A stretch of 64,000 nucleotides of DNA from CAWCAW01 sp963793645 (GTDB taxonomy: Bacteria; Actinomycetota; Acidimicrobiia; Acidimicrobiales; UBA8190). The notes beneath the pieces are model-generated. The model was not told the origin of the DNA, did not search any database, and saw nothing but the letters and a program-made list of their open reading frames with translations. Position numbers and translations under genes: made by a program. Location: assembly GCA_963793645.1 (NCBI GenBank), contig CAWCAW010000006.1:62001-126000 (forward strand), read 5' to 3'. This document shows positions 1 to 7,694 of this stretch, one piece after another (position 1 is the first letter of the stretch; each line of letters begins with the position of its first letter).

Positions 1-646
1 CGTCCCCGGCGCCGATCGTACGGATGAAGGCCTGGGTCGTGTACAAGCCGTACGAAAGTCCCTGCCCGGCTGGGAACTCATTTTCGGCAGCCTCGATTCC
101 CACCACGTGGAACCTGAACGTGGCGCCTTTAGGATTGAGGTTGGCGCCACCGAGAAGGGCCGCATCTTGCGACGCCGTATAGAACCTCGTCGTAATCACT
201 GTCCCGACGTGGACCCCGTAGGCCTGTTGCAGATTGAAGGACGCAAGCAATTCGTCGGGCGATGACGGGACGGGCATCCGACCGGCGACCAGGTTCGTCA
301 CCCGATCGAGGCCCTTTGACGACATGGCGAATATGGAGAGGCTTGACGTGTTGTTGATGGCAGGACCACAGCTGCAGGCCACATTGCCGTAAAAGGGCGC
401 TCCCACCGTGATGACCGAGGCGACGTCAGGCAGCCTGGCTAGACCTGGTAGGGGCTGATCATTGAAGAGCGCATAGTCGTAGCCGTGGGCTTTGGCAGAG
501 CGCGGGAAGGCTGATGCCGTTCGCCGCCCAGCCGCAGCGGCGCCAAGAACCAATCCACCCACGACCGCGATCAAGACAACGAGAACCAGCCACGAACGCC
601 ACCGGCGGCGAAACTCGGTGCGAAATACCAGCCAGACAGCGCCCAA
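1..646 (-). CDS. FtsX-like ABC transporter permease, N-terminal part (runs off window edge)
   Basis: An open frame of 215 codons enters from the left edge on the minus strand. It begins at a TTG at 646-644, placed five bases after a clear AGGAGG ribosome site. The product opens with a basic stretch (FRTEFRRRWRSW) and one membrane helix (about residues 15-35, LVLVVLIAVVGGLVLGAA), then GRRTASAF and a long extracytoplasmic region. This is the architecture of MacB/FtsX-type permeases, which have an N-terminal helix, a large periplasmic-like domain and further helices beyond the edge. The LGAAAAGRRT segment resembles MGAIAGARRT in the full permease at 56841-59370, so the two are probably family members. 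No ATP-binding partner is visible here. Substrate unknown. Confidence 0.75.
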   Translation of the reverse strand, partial: MGAVWLVFRTEFRRRWRSWLVLVVLIAVVGGLVLGAAAAGRRTASAFPRSAKAHGYDYALFNDQPLPGLARLPDVASVITVGAPFYGNVACSCGPAINNTSSLSIFAMSSKGLDRVTNLVAGRMPVPSSPDELLASFNLQQAYGVHVGTVITTRFYTASQDAALLGGANLNPKGATFRFHVVGIEAAENEFPAGQGLSYGLYTTQAFIRTIGAGD

Positions 647-948
647 GATGCCCTCCTGACTTCAGTGTTGTCCACGGGCGGCGTCCGCCCAAGGTTGTCA
701 GCCGGTCTTCTGGGCTCGTGGTAGCACCCGAGGGCTGAGGAACCCTGCTCAACCTGAGCACCCACAGTGGCTGTGTGATCGAAGTGGTCGAGGCCCTCGC
801 CAAGGAAACCGGCGAACGCCAGGCCCTCTTCGACCGTGCTGGCCCGTACATTGCGTTTGTCGGATTGTCCGACTGCAGTTGGCGAGGTACTGTCCTGCCG
901 CGCTCCGGGGTGACGACGTTGGCAATGTAGGCGTAGGAAGGTCAGGCA
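647..948. other. Gap of 302 bases with no supportable gene
   Basis: This gap lies between two divergently transcribed genes, so it should contain both promoters. A minus-strand frame with fairly high GC at third codon positions crosses roughly 700-860, but it overlaps the permease start and matches no family I recognise. I see no tRNA, no strong hairpin and no clear sigma-70 boxes. Confidence 0.5.
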
Positions 949-2545
949 GTGCGGCGCTTGAAACCTCGTATCCGTACGCGCAACATTCATCGTTCCGAGG
1001 GCTTGTGGTTCAAGACATGGCTCCTCGCCTTCATGGCGCTGTTCCTACTGGCGACAATCTGGAGTTTGGCGACTCCACTGTTCACAGCACCCGACGAGCC
1101 GGCGCAGGTGATTCGGGCGGCTGCCATGGCGCGTGGCCAGTTGGTCGGGCAAAAGCTTCCCGGGCCGGTAACCGCGGTACGGATTCCCAAGGCCATCGCC
1201 GTGGAAGCCACCCAAGGAGAGCTGGCGGCGACCTGCTACTTGAAGGACCGCACTCAACCGGCCGCTTGCGCCACGTCGATCAGCCCCGGCACCGCGGCAA
1301 GGCACCACCTCGACAACCACGTATGTGGGCCACTACCCACCCCTTTATTACGCCCTCGTCGGTCTACCGACATTGATAATGGACAAATCCGTGGTCTTCT
1401 ATCTCATGCGGCTCATCAGCGCAGCACTCTGCAGCGCTCTGCTGGCAACGGCATTTTGTGCCGCCTCTCGATCGCGCTCACCGCTCGCCCTCTTGGGTGT
1501 GGCGGTGGCAGTCACCCCGATGGTCATCTACCTCGCCGGCGTCGTGAACCCCGGTGGCTTTGAGATCAGCGCCGCGGTATGCGTGTTCTGTACGGGCTTC
1601 ACGGTGTTCGGCAATCCCCACCTGCGTCGCTCTCGTTTTCTCCTCGGCTGGTTGGCACTGAGTTCGGGCATCCTGGTGCAGACACGGGGCCTCTCTCCGC
1701 TCTTTCTCGCCATCAGCCTGGCCACCCTGCTTGCACTCTTCGGATTCAAGCCTCTGCGAGATGCGCTGCGAAGCGATGTCGGCAAGGCGGGCGCCGCCTT
1801 CGTCGGGGCATGCAGCGTGTTCGCACTGGTGTGGTTCGGCCTCGTAAACAGCCTGGACGTCATGACACAAAGTGGCGGTCCCAGCCCGGCTCGGGGCATC
1901 CCACTCCTCGTCGATTCGTTCCAACACTTTTTTTCCATCGTTCCTCAAATGATCGGGGTCTTTGGTGATGTGGACACGCCTTCACCAGTGTTCGTCTTCG
2001 CCATCTGGTACGCGGCGTTGGTTCTCGTCGTCGGCGTCGGCCTGACTCGTGGCAAGGCTCGAAGTTTGGGGATTCTCGTCGCCATCACCGCAGTTGGAGT
2101 GGGGTTGCCCGTATTGGTCACCGCGCTCGAAGCACCTCGCCTCGGGTTCATCGGCCAAGGCCGCGATTGGCTTCCACTCGAGGTACTGCTTCCCATGGTC
2201 GCCGCGTATGCCGCCGGGCAAACCACCAACACGAGACCAGGCAACGCTCCGCTTGCGGCACGTCACATAAGCGAAGCTCAAAGACGGCTCCTGATCCCGG
2301 GAGCTGTCGTCACCGCCATCGCTGGGCTCGGCATTGCGCAAGTGGCGGCCTTGGTGGAATTGCTCCATCGCTATCGCAACGGGCTTGGCCATCCACTCAA
2401 CTTCTTCGGCCCCGCCCCGTGGAACCCACCAGTGCCAGCCGCGGCTCTGATCGCCGTTGCCGTGGTGCTCACCGCTTTGGCGTGTACGTGGCTAGCCCGC
2501 TCGACCCTGCACCGGCTCCTGGCGGAGCCGAGCCCGGTCGGATAG
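949..2545 (+). CDS. DUF2142 family polytopic membrane protein (one frameshift)
   Basis: The N-terminal frame from the GTG at 949 has one helix (WFKTWLLAFMALFLLATIW) followed by TAPDEPAQVIRAA. The downstream frame continues with TTYVGHYPPLYYALVGLP and about nine hydrophobic helices. The pairing of PDEP and YPPLYY motifs is typical of DUF2142, a family of predicted membrane proteins often linked to cell-surface polysaccharide or glycosyl transfer. The frames join if one A is removed near 1299 (context gcggcaagg), giving about 531 residues, a normal size. The total length of 3n+1 fits a single inserted base. A ribosome-site-like AGGAAGG precedes the start. The gene converges with the aldo/keto reductase gene. 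Biochemical role unknown. Confidence 0.75.
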
Positions 2546-2556
2546 CGCGCCGCGGC

Positions 2557-2572
2557 GCACCGAGCTCGGTGC
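2557..2572. terminator. Perfect palindrome between convergent genes, likely bidirectional terminator hairpin
   Basis: GCACCGAG/CTCGGTGC is a 16-base perfect palindrome just after the DUF2142 stop, touching the stop of the opposing reductase gene. It can fold as a six-pair stem with an AGCT loop. There is no T-tract, so termination is inferred from position only. Confidence 0.4.
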
Positions 2573-3558
2573 TAGCCGTGTTGCCAGAACCTCGATTGCA
2601 GCCCGCCGACCCCGCCGAGAGCAACAGCATCGAGGCGAGCCAGGTCCTCGTCATCGATGCTCCAGCCGAGGGCCCCGGCGTTCTCCTCGGCCTGGTGTTG
2701 GTTCTTGGCGCCGGGAATGGGCACCGCACCCTTGGCCATCACCCAGTTGAGCGCCACCTGGCTCGGCACCTTCGTGTACTTCTCCCCGATGCGGCGCAGC
2801 TCGGCAACGATGCCGTCAACAACCTCCATTGGGTGCGTCGAGAAGTTCCGCTTGCCCTGGGGAGGATTGGCGCTCGAGTACTTCCCCGTCAGCCTTCCTT
2901 GCCCAATGGGTGAGTACGCCAAGGGCAGCACCCCCAACTCGGCGCACGCAGCCAGCAGACCCGTCGTCTCGGGCCCTCGGCGAAGCAGCGAGAACTCGAT
3001 CTGGTTGGTGGCCAACTGCATGCCCCGCTTGCGCAGCTCACCGTCGATCGATCGCGTCTCTTTTACCGAGTAGTTCGACACGCCCACCGCTTTGACCAGT
3101 CCCGCCTGGTGAGCAGCCGCCAGAGCTTCGGCCAGAGCCGCATGAGAGCGGAAGCTGATCGGCCCATGGATCTGGTAAAGCTCCACGGACTTTCGCCCCA
3201 ACCTGTCGAGAGACGCCTGCAACGACTTGAGCAGCGCACCTTTCACCTGCAGCTTCCACGGCACGGGCATGAACTTGCTGGCTACCACCACCGAAGCCGC
3301 TCTCTTGGGGTCGCGCCCCAGCATGGCGCCGATGATCCGTTCGCTCTCGCCCTTGCCGTAGACCTCGGCGGTGTCGAAGAGCGTGACCCCGGCGTCGATC
3401 GACGTGTCCCACGCCTCTTGAATCGTCTCCAGGGTCAAGTTGGAGTCGTATCCACCCATCCCCCAGGTGGAGCGGTCGCCCCACGCCCACGTGCCCACGC
3501 CGAGCGGGGGGATCTGGACATCGGAACCAGCCAATGTGTAGTGCTCATCAACCTTCAT
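2572..3558 (-). CDS. Aldo/keto reductase
   Basis: This is a 328-residue TIM-barrel NAD(P)H-dependent oxidoreductase. The catalytic tetrad is visible: Asp62 and Tyr67 in FDTAEVYGKG, Lys95 in VASKF and His131 in YQIHGP. C-terminal GAKNQHQAEEN is the family's cofactor-binding segment. The family reduces aldehydes or ketones to alcohols, but the substrate cannot be read from sequence. The ATG at 3558 is chosen because the protein then begins just before the first beta-strand. The frame is open farther upstream, but that part encodes only low-complexity sequence antisense to the neighbour. The gene starts 8 bases after the hypothetical gene ends and may be the last gene transcribed from the nuo operon. 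Confidence 0.85.
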   Translation of the reverse strand: MKVDEHYTLAGSDVQIPPLGVGTWAWGDRSTWGMGGYDSNLTLETIQEAWDTSIDAGVTLFDTAEVYGKGESERIIGAMLGRDPKRAASVVVASKFMPVPWKLQVKGALLKSLQASLDRLGRKSVELYQIHGPISFRSHAALAEALAAAHQAGLVKAVGVSNYSVKETRSIDGELRKRGMQLATNQIEFSLLRRGPETTGLLAACAELGVLPLAYSPIGQGRLTGKYSSANPPQGKRNFSTHPMEVVDGIVAELRRIGEKYTKVPSQVALNWVMAKGAVPIPGAKNQHQAEENAGALGWSIDDEDLARLDAVALGGVGGLQSRFWQHG

Positions 3559-3566
3559 GGACGTTC

Positions 3567-4205
3567 TCAGCTTTCTTCGGAATCGGAATGGGAATCGGAA
3601 TCGGAATCGTCGGAATCGGGATCGCCGGAATCGGGATCCCCGTCGGCGTCGGCGAACTCGATGAACGGGTTGGGCGGCAGATACTCCTCGGGGATCGAGC
3701 GGGAACGGCGGTAGTGCTGAATCGCCATCACATTCGACGCCCCTTGATCCTCGAACACCCCGCACACGGCGATGTCCCGGGCATCGGCAAAGACGTCACG
3801 AGCCGCAATCTCCCCGTCTCGCAGCTGCTCGTAGGCGAACACGCCGACGCGGGCCACCAGGCAGTACACGCATTTGTCAGGGGACTGCCCCACGCGACGG
3901 CCTACCATGCAGTGCTCGTTGCCGTCGTCGCAGAAGTACAGCGCCGAGCCCCCGCTCCCCACCCTGCCGTAGATGTGTCCGGGGTCATCAGGGTCGGTCA
4001 GCCGGCGCCCGTGCATCCGGTCCTTCATCGCCCACAGTGGTGCAGGAGGGATCTGATCCTCAGGCTCCTCCGTGCCGTCGAGTGGCTCGGGCGGGTCGAT
4101 CTCGCCGAGATCGTCGAGCTCGTCTGACGGTGGCGACGGAGCCGTCGCCTGTACCAGCTCGTCGTCCATGGCCACGAGTATGACGGAGTGCGCGCCGTGG
4201 CGCAC
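3567..4205 (-). CDS. Hypothetical protein with cysteine cluster and acidic Ser-Asp tail
   Basis: I do not recognise this 212-residue protein. The N-terminal third is acidic and proline-rich (PPSDELDDLGEIDPPEPLD). The middle is likely folded, with two cysteine pairs in YFCDDGNEHC and DKCVYC that could bind zinc. The end is a repetitive DSDSDSHSDSEES tail encoded by GGAATC hexamers. It starts (GTG 4205, or ATG 4169) 12 bases after nuoN and shares its strand, so it is probably in the complex I transcription unit. No signal peptide or helix is seen, so it is probably cytoplasmic. A role near complex I is only a positional guess. Confidence 0.6.
   Translation of the reverse strand: MRHGAHSVILVAMDDELVQATAPSPPSDELDDLGEIDPPEPLDGTEEPEDQIPPAPLWAMKDRMHGRRLTDPDDPGHIYGRVGSGGSALYFCDDGNEHCMVGRRVGQSPDKCVYCLVARVGVFAYEQLRDGEIAARDVFADARDIAVCGVFEDQGASNVMAIQHYRRSRSIPEEYLPPNPFIEFADADGDPDSGDPDSDDSDSDSHSDSEES
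3579..3636. repeat. Imperfect GGAATC hexamer repeat
   Basis: About ten imperfect GGAATC/GGGATC units encode the Ser-Asp tail of the hypothetical protein. The period is a multiple of three, so copy-number changes keep the frame. Confidence 0.8.
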
Positions 4206-4217
4206 CGAGTGCCGCCG

Positions 4218-5864
4218 TCAGTGGAAGAGCAGCGTCGCCCGGTGGGCGAAGTCGAGCAGCGGAGAGGGCCACACACCGAAGAAAATGGTGGTGGCCACGC
4301 ACAGGAAAATGGCCGACATCACGCTGGCGGGCGGAGTCAGGGCTTCGGGGGTCGCTATGGAGGCAGCGATGGCGGCCTTAAGGTCGTCTGGTCTCACGGC
4401 AGTGCGCGAGACCGTGGTGACGGCCGTAAAGGCCGACGACGTCACCGCGGAGGGCTCCGCGACATAGGGCCCGATGCCGGCAATGGCCTCGTTCTCCCCG
4501 TATCCCGAGTACATGACCAGCACGACCCGCAGGTAGAAGAACGCCGCGATGGCGGCGGTGACCATGGCCACGATGGCCAGCGCCGTCGAATGCGCGCCCA
4601 CAGAGGCAGCGATCACCTCCAATTTGGCCAGAAAACCCGTGGTGAACGGAATGCCGGCCTGGGCAACGAGGAGCACGGCCAATGATCCGGCCAGCCACGG
4701 GTTGCGCTTGGACAAACCCCGATAGTTCTCGATGTCGTGATTGCCGTCAGCAGCACCGCCCACCACGCTGATGACAGCAAATGTGCCGATCACCATGAAC
4801 GTGTACACGAAGAGGTAGTACAACGACCCCTCGACGCCTCTCGCCGTGGCCGCCTGCAAACCAAGGAGCACGAAGCCGGCGTGGTTGATCGACGAGTACG
4901 CCATCATGCGCTTGATGTCGCGCTGCACGAAGGCCACCACCGCGCCGAGCACCAGCGTGATGGCCGCCAGCACCCACACTGCCGGCTGCCAGTCACCGCG
5001 CAGCACCCCGAACGACGAGATGAACACCCGCAGCAACGCCGCGAACCCACCGGCCTTGGCCACCGCCGCCATGAAGCCGGTGACCGGGCTCGGCGATCCC
5101 TGGTAAACGTCCGGTGTCCATAGGTGAAACGGCACAGCGGCGATCTTGAAGCCGAAGCCCACCAACAACAGAGCCAGCCCAGCCAACAGCATCCCGTTGT
5201 GCAACACGATGTTGCGAGCCAGGTAATCGGCGATCTGGGGAAGGTTGGTCGTCCCGGTGGCGCCATAGACAAGCGCCACGCCGTACAAGAAGACAGCCGA
5301 GGAGAACGCCCCCAGCACGAAGTACTTGAGGGCTGCCTCGCCGGACTCGCTGCGTTTGGCGTTGAACGCGGCCAGCACATAGAGCGCGATGGACAGGATC
5401 TCGAGGCCCAAGAACACCACGATCAGGTCGTTGGCCGATCCCATGACGATCGCCCCCGCAGCGGAGATCATCATCAAGGCTTGGAATTCGGCTCCGGCCG
5501 CGTCCTCGCGTCGTATCCAACCGTCGAAGACGAGTGCCGACACGACCACGGCACAGGACACGAGGATCGAGATAAACGCGCTGAAGCCATCTTGGACGAC
5601 GGACCCGGCGATGGCCACATGCGCCCCGTGCCCGCCGTGCTTTTGGACCTGGATCCATTGCGTGATGGAGAACGCCAAGGAGACGAGCCCGAAGAACACG
5701 GCCATGGTGGTGGCCATGCCTGGCTCCATGCGCCGGCGCAGCAAGGAACCGACCCCGAGGATGGCGACGGCGCCGCCGATGAGGATCAGCTCGGGGAGGA
5801 TCGAGAAGTAGGCGATCTTGGGCAGCACGATCGGAGCCGCCGCGGCCGCTGACAAAAACATCAT
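4218..5864 (-). CDS. nuoN: NADH-quinone oxidoreductase subunit N
   Basis: This 548-residue polytopic protein is one of the three antiporter-like proton-pumping subunits of respiratory complex I. The central region has the Mrp/ND2 signature, with charged residues in helices: KIAAVPFHLWTPDVYQGSP, then RDIKRMMAYSSINHAGF. Fourteen or so hydrophobic segments are evident. The length is somewhat above the usual 480-500 residues because of a loop around residues 450-500. It is the last gene of the nuoA-N operon, and its ATG overlaps the nuoM stop (ATGA), implying translational coupling. The reading frame is intact. Confidence 0.95.
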   Translation of the reverse strand: MMFLSAAAAAPIVLPKIAYFSILPELILIGGAVAILGVGSLLRRRMEPGMATTMAVFFGLVSLAFSITQWIQVQKHGGHGAHVAIAGSVVQDGFSAFISILVSCAVVVSALVFDGWIRREDAAGAEFQALMMISAAGAIVMGSANDLIVVFLGLEILSIALYVLAAFNAKRSESGEAALKYFVLGAFSSAVFLYGVALVYGATGTTNLPQIADYLARNIVLHNGMLLAGLALLLVGFGFKIAAVPFHLWTPDVYQGSPSPVTGFMAAVAKAGGFAALLRVFISSFGVLRGDWQPAVWVLAAITLVLGAVVAFVQRDIKRMMAYSSINHAGFVLLGLQAATARGVEGSLYYLFVYTFMVIGTFAVISVVGGAADGNHDIENYRGLSKRNPWLAGSLAVLLVAQAGIPFTTGFLAKLEVIAASVGAHSTALAIVAMVTAAIAAFFYLRVVLVMYSGYGENEAIAGIGPYVAEPSAVTSSAFTAVTTVSRTAVRPDDLKAAIAASIATPEALTPPASVMSAIFLCVATTIFFGVWPSPLLDFAHRATLLFH

Positions 5865-7693
5865 GGGACACTCCGAGATAGCGCCGATCCGGCCGAAGCG
5901 GAGCCGGCCGAAGCGGAGCCGGCCGAAGCGGAGCCGGCCGGAGCGGAGCCGGCCGAAGCGGAGCCGGCCGAAGCGGAGCCGGCCGGAGCGGAGCCGGCCG
6001 GAGCGGAGCCGGCTGAAGCGGAGCCAGCCGAAGCGGAGCCGGCCGAAGCGGAGCCGGCCGGAGCGGAGCCAGACGAAGCGTGGCCGGCGGAGCCCGTCAG
6101 GTGGGCGGTGACGGTGGCCGACACTCGTTTGGAGCCGGGGTGCCCTGCGCTGAGCTGGGTACGCCTGGTCACAGCCGGCTCATGCGTGCCGGTCTGCTGC
6201 TCGACATGACGAACCAGCAGGTTCACCGACGGTGTGATGCGGTCGAGAACAGGCTTGGGGTACACACCCAAGAACACGATGAGCCCCACCAGCGGCGCCA
6301 CCACAGCCATCTGGCTCCACGACAGATCGGGAGTGTTGGCGCTGGCGGCGTCGGGCTCGCCGTGGAAGGCCTGCTGGTATGCCCACAGCAGATAGATGGC
6401 GGCCACCACCACGCCGCCGGTGGCCACCACCGCCCACCAGCGATGCGTCACGAAGGTACCCAGCAGCACCAGGAACTCACCGACGAATCCGTTGAGCCCG
6501 GGCAACCCGATGGACGCCAGCATGCCCACGGTGAACACCGCGGCCAGTATCGGGGCGGGGCGCTGCAGTCCGCGTAGCTCGGAGGTGTTCCACGTGTGGC
6601 GCCGTTCGTAGATCCACCCGATGGCGATGAACAACACGGCGATGATGAGCCCGTGGTTCACCATCTGCAGCACGCTGCCGGCCACGCCCTGGGTTGACAG
6701 GGCGAAGGTCCCGAGCACGATGAAGCCCAGCTGGGCCAGTGACGAATAGGCCACCAGCCGCTTGAGATCGCGGGTGGCACACGCCACCACGGCGCCGTAG
6801 AGGATGCCGATGACCGCCAGCGTCAACAACAGCGGCGCCAAGTCGACGGCGGCTCGGGGGAACAGTGTCAGGTCGAAGCGGATGATGCCGTAGGTGCCCA
6901 TCTTGGCCATGACGGCGGCCAGGATGATGGCCCCGGACGTGGGCGCCTCGGCGTAAGCGTCCGGTGACCAGGTATGGAACGGGAAGATGGGCGCCTTGAC
7001 GGCAAAGGCAGCCGTGAAGGCCAAGAACAACAGGATCTGCGACGACGTGTTCAGGTGCGTCTTGCTCAGGGCCACCAGGTCGAAGGTCAGCACCCCCGTC
7101 TGGTGCTCGTGGATGAAGGCCACCGCCACGATGCCTACCAACAAGAAGGCCGAGCCGAGGAACGTGTAGATGAAGAACTTGATGGCGGCATAGCCGCGCC
7201 GGGCGAAGCCCCAGCCGGCGATGATGAAGTACACCGGCACCAACGTGAGCTCGAAGAACAAGAAGAACAAGATGAGGTCGAGGGACACGAAGCTGCCCAA
7301 ACACGCCGCTTCGAGCAGCAGCATCCACGCCACGAACGACCGAGGATTGGGCCCCACCTTTCCCGACAGCAGCACCACGGGAAACAACACGGCCGCCATC
7401 AGCAACAAGAACAGCGAGATCCCGTCCACCCCGAGGTGCCACGAGATTCCGAGCGAGGGCGCCCACACGTGTCGAGAAACCAAGCGGTAGCCGCCGTTGC
7501 CGGCTTGGAAGCGGATCGCCACCGTGATGGCCAGCGCCAAGGTGGCGATGGTGCCGGCCAACCCGACGCCCATGACCACCTTGCGCTGCCGGTCCTCCCC
7601 GATGGACTTGGGGACAAGCGCGGCGAGCACGGCGGCCCCGGCGGGCAGCAGGATCAGGACGGTGAGAAACGGGAAGGCGGTGTCGTGGGTCAT
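5861..7693 (-). CDS. nuoM: NADH-quinone oxidoreductase subunit M with repetitive C-terminal tail
   Basis: This is a proton-pumping antiporter-like subunit of complex I. Conserved pieces include the helix carrying FFFELTLVPVYFIIAGWG, FPFHTWSPDAYAEAP and RDLKRLVAYSSLAQLGF. The ATG at 7693 follows the nuoL stop at 7695 directly and gives 610 residues. Family members are about 500. The excess is a tail from about residue 520, of which residues 541-601 are a GSASA/GSAPA pentapeptide repeat with no counterpart in standard NuoM. The tail follows the last predicted helix, so it should lie outside the membrane. Its stop overlaps the nuoN start by four bases. Confidence 0.93.
   Translation of the reverse strand: MTHDTAFPFLTVLILLPAGAAVLAALVPKSIGEDRQRKVVMGVGLAGTIATLALAITVAIRFQAGNGGYRLVSRHVWAPSLGISWHLGVDGISLFLLLMAAVLFPVVLLSGKVGPNPRSFVAWMLLLEAACLGSFVSLDLILFFLFFELTLVPVYFIIAGWGFARRGYAAIKFFIYTFLGSAFLLVGIVAVAFIHEHQTGVLTFDLVALSKTHLNTSSQILLFLAFTAAFAVKAPIFPFHTWSPDAYAEAPTSGAIILAAVMAKMGTYGIIRFDLTLFPRAAVDLAPLLLTLAVIGILYGAVVACATRDLKRLVAYSSLAQLGFIVLGTFALSTQGVAGSVLQMVNHGLIIAVLFIAIGWIYERRHTWNTSELRGLQRPAPILAAVFTVGMLASIGLPGLNGFVGEFLVLLGTFVTHRWWAVVATGGVVVAAIYLLWAYQQAFHGEPDAASANTPDLSWSQMAVVAPLVGLIVFLGVYPKPVLDRITPSVNLLVRHVEQQTGTHEPAVTRRTQLSAGHPGSKRVSATVTAHLTGSAGHASSGSAPAGSASAGSASAGSASAGSAPAGSAPAGSASAGSASAGSAPAGSASAGSASAGSASAGSALSRSVP
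5889..6069. repeat. Twelve-unit 15-bp tandem repeat in nuoM
   Basis: About 12 nearly identical copies of ccggccgaagcggag lie in the 3' end of nuoM. The variants (gccgga, gctgaa, gccagc) are substitutions only, so the frame is kept. On the coding strand the units read as GSASA or GSAPA. There are no spacers, so this is not a CRISPR array. Confidence 0.95.
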
Positions 7694-7694
7694 G

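Noticed and set aside
5889..6069. CRISPR array
   Set aside because: Units are 15 bp and contiguous with no spacers, and they encode a pentapeptide repeat within nuoM. The same reasoning applies to 23250-23430, 40148-40192 and 61729-61803.
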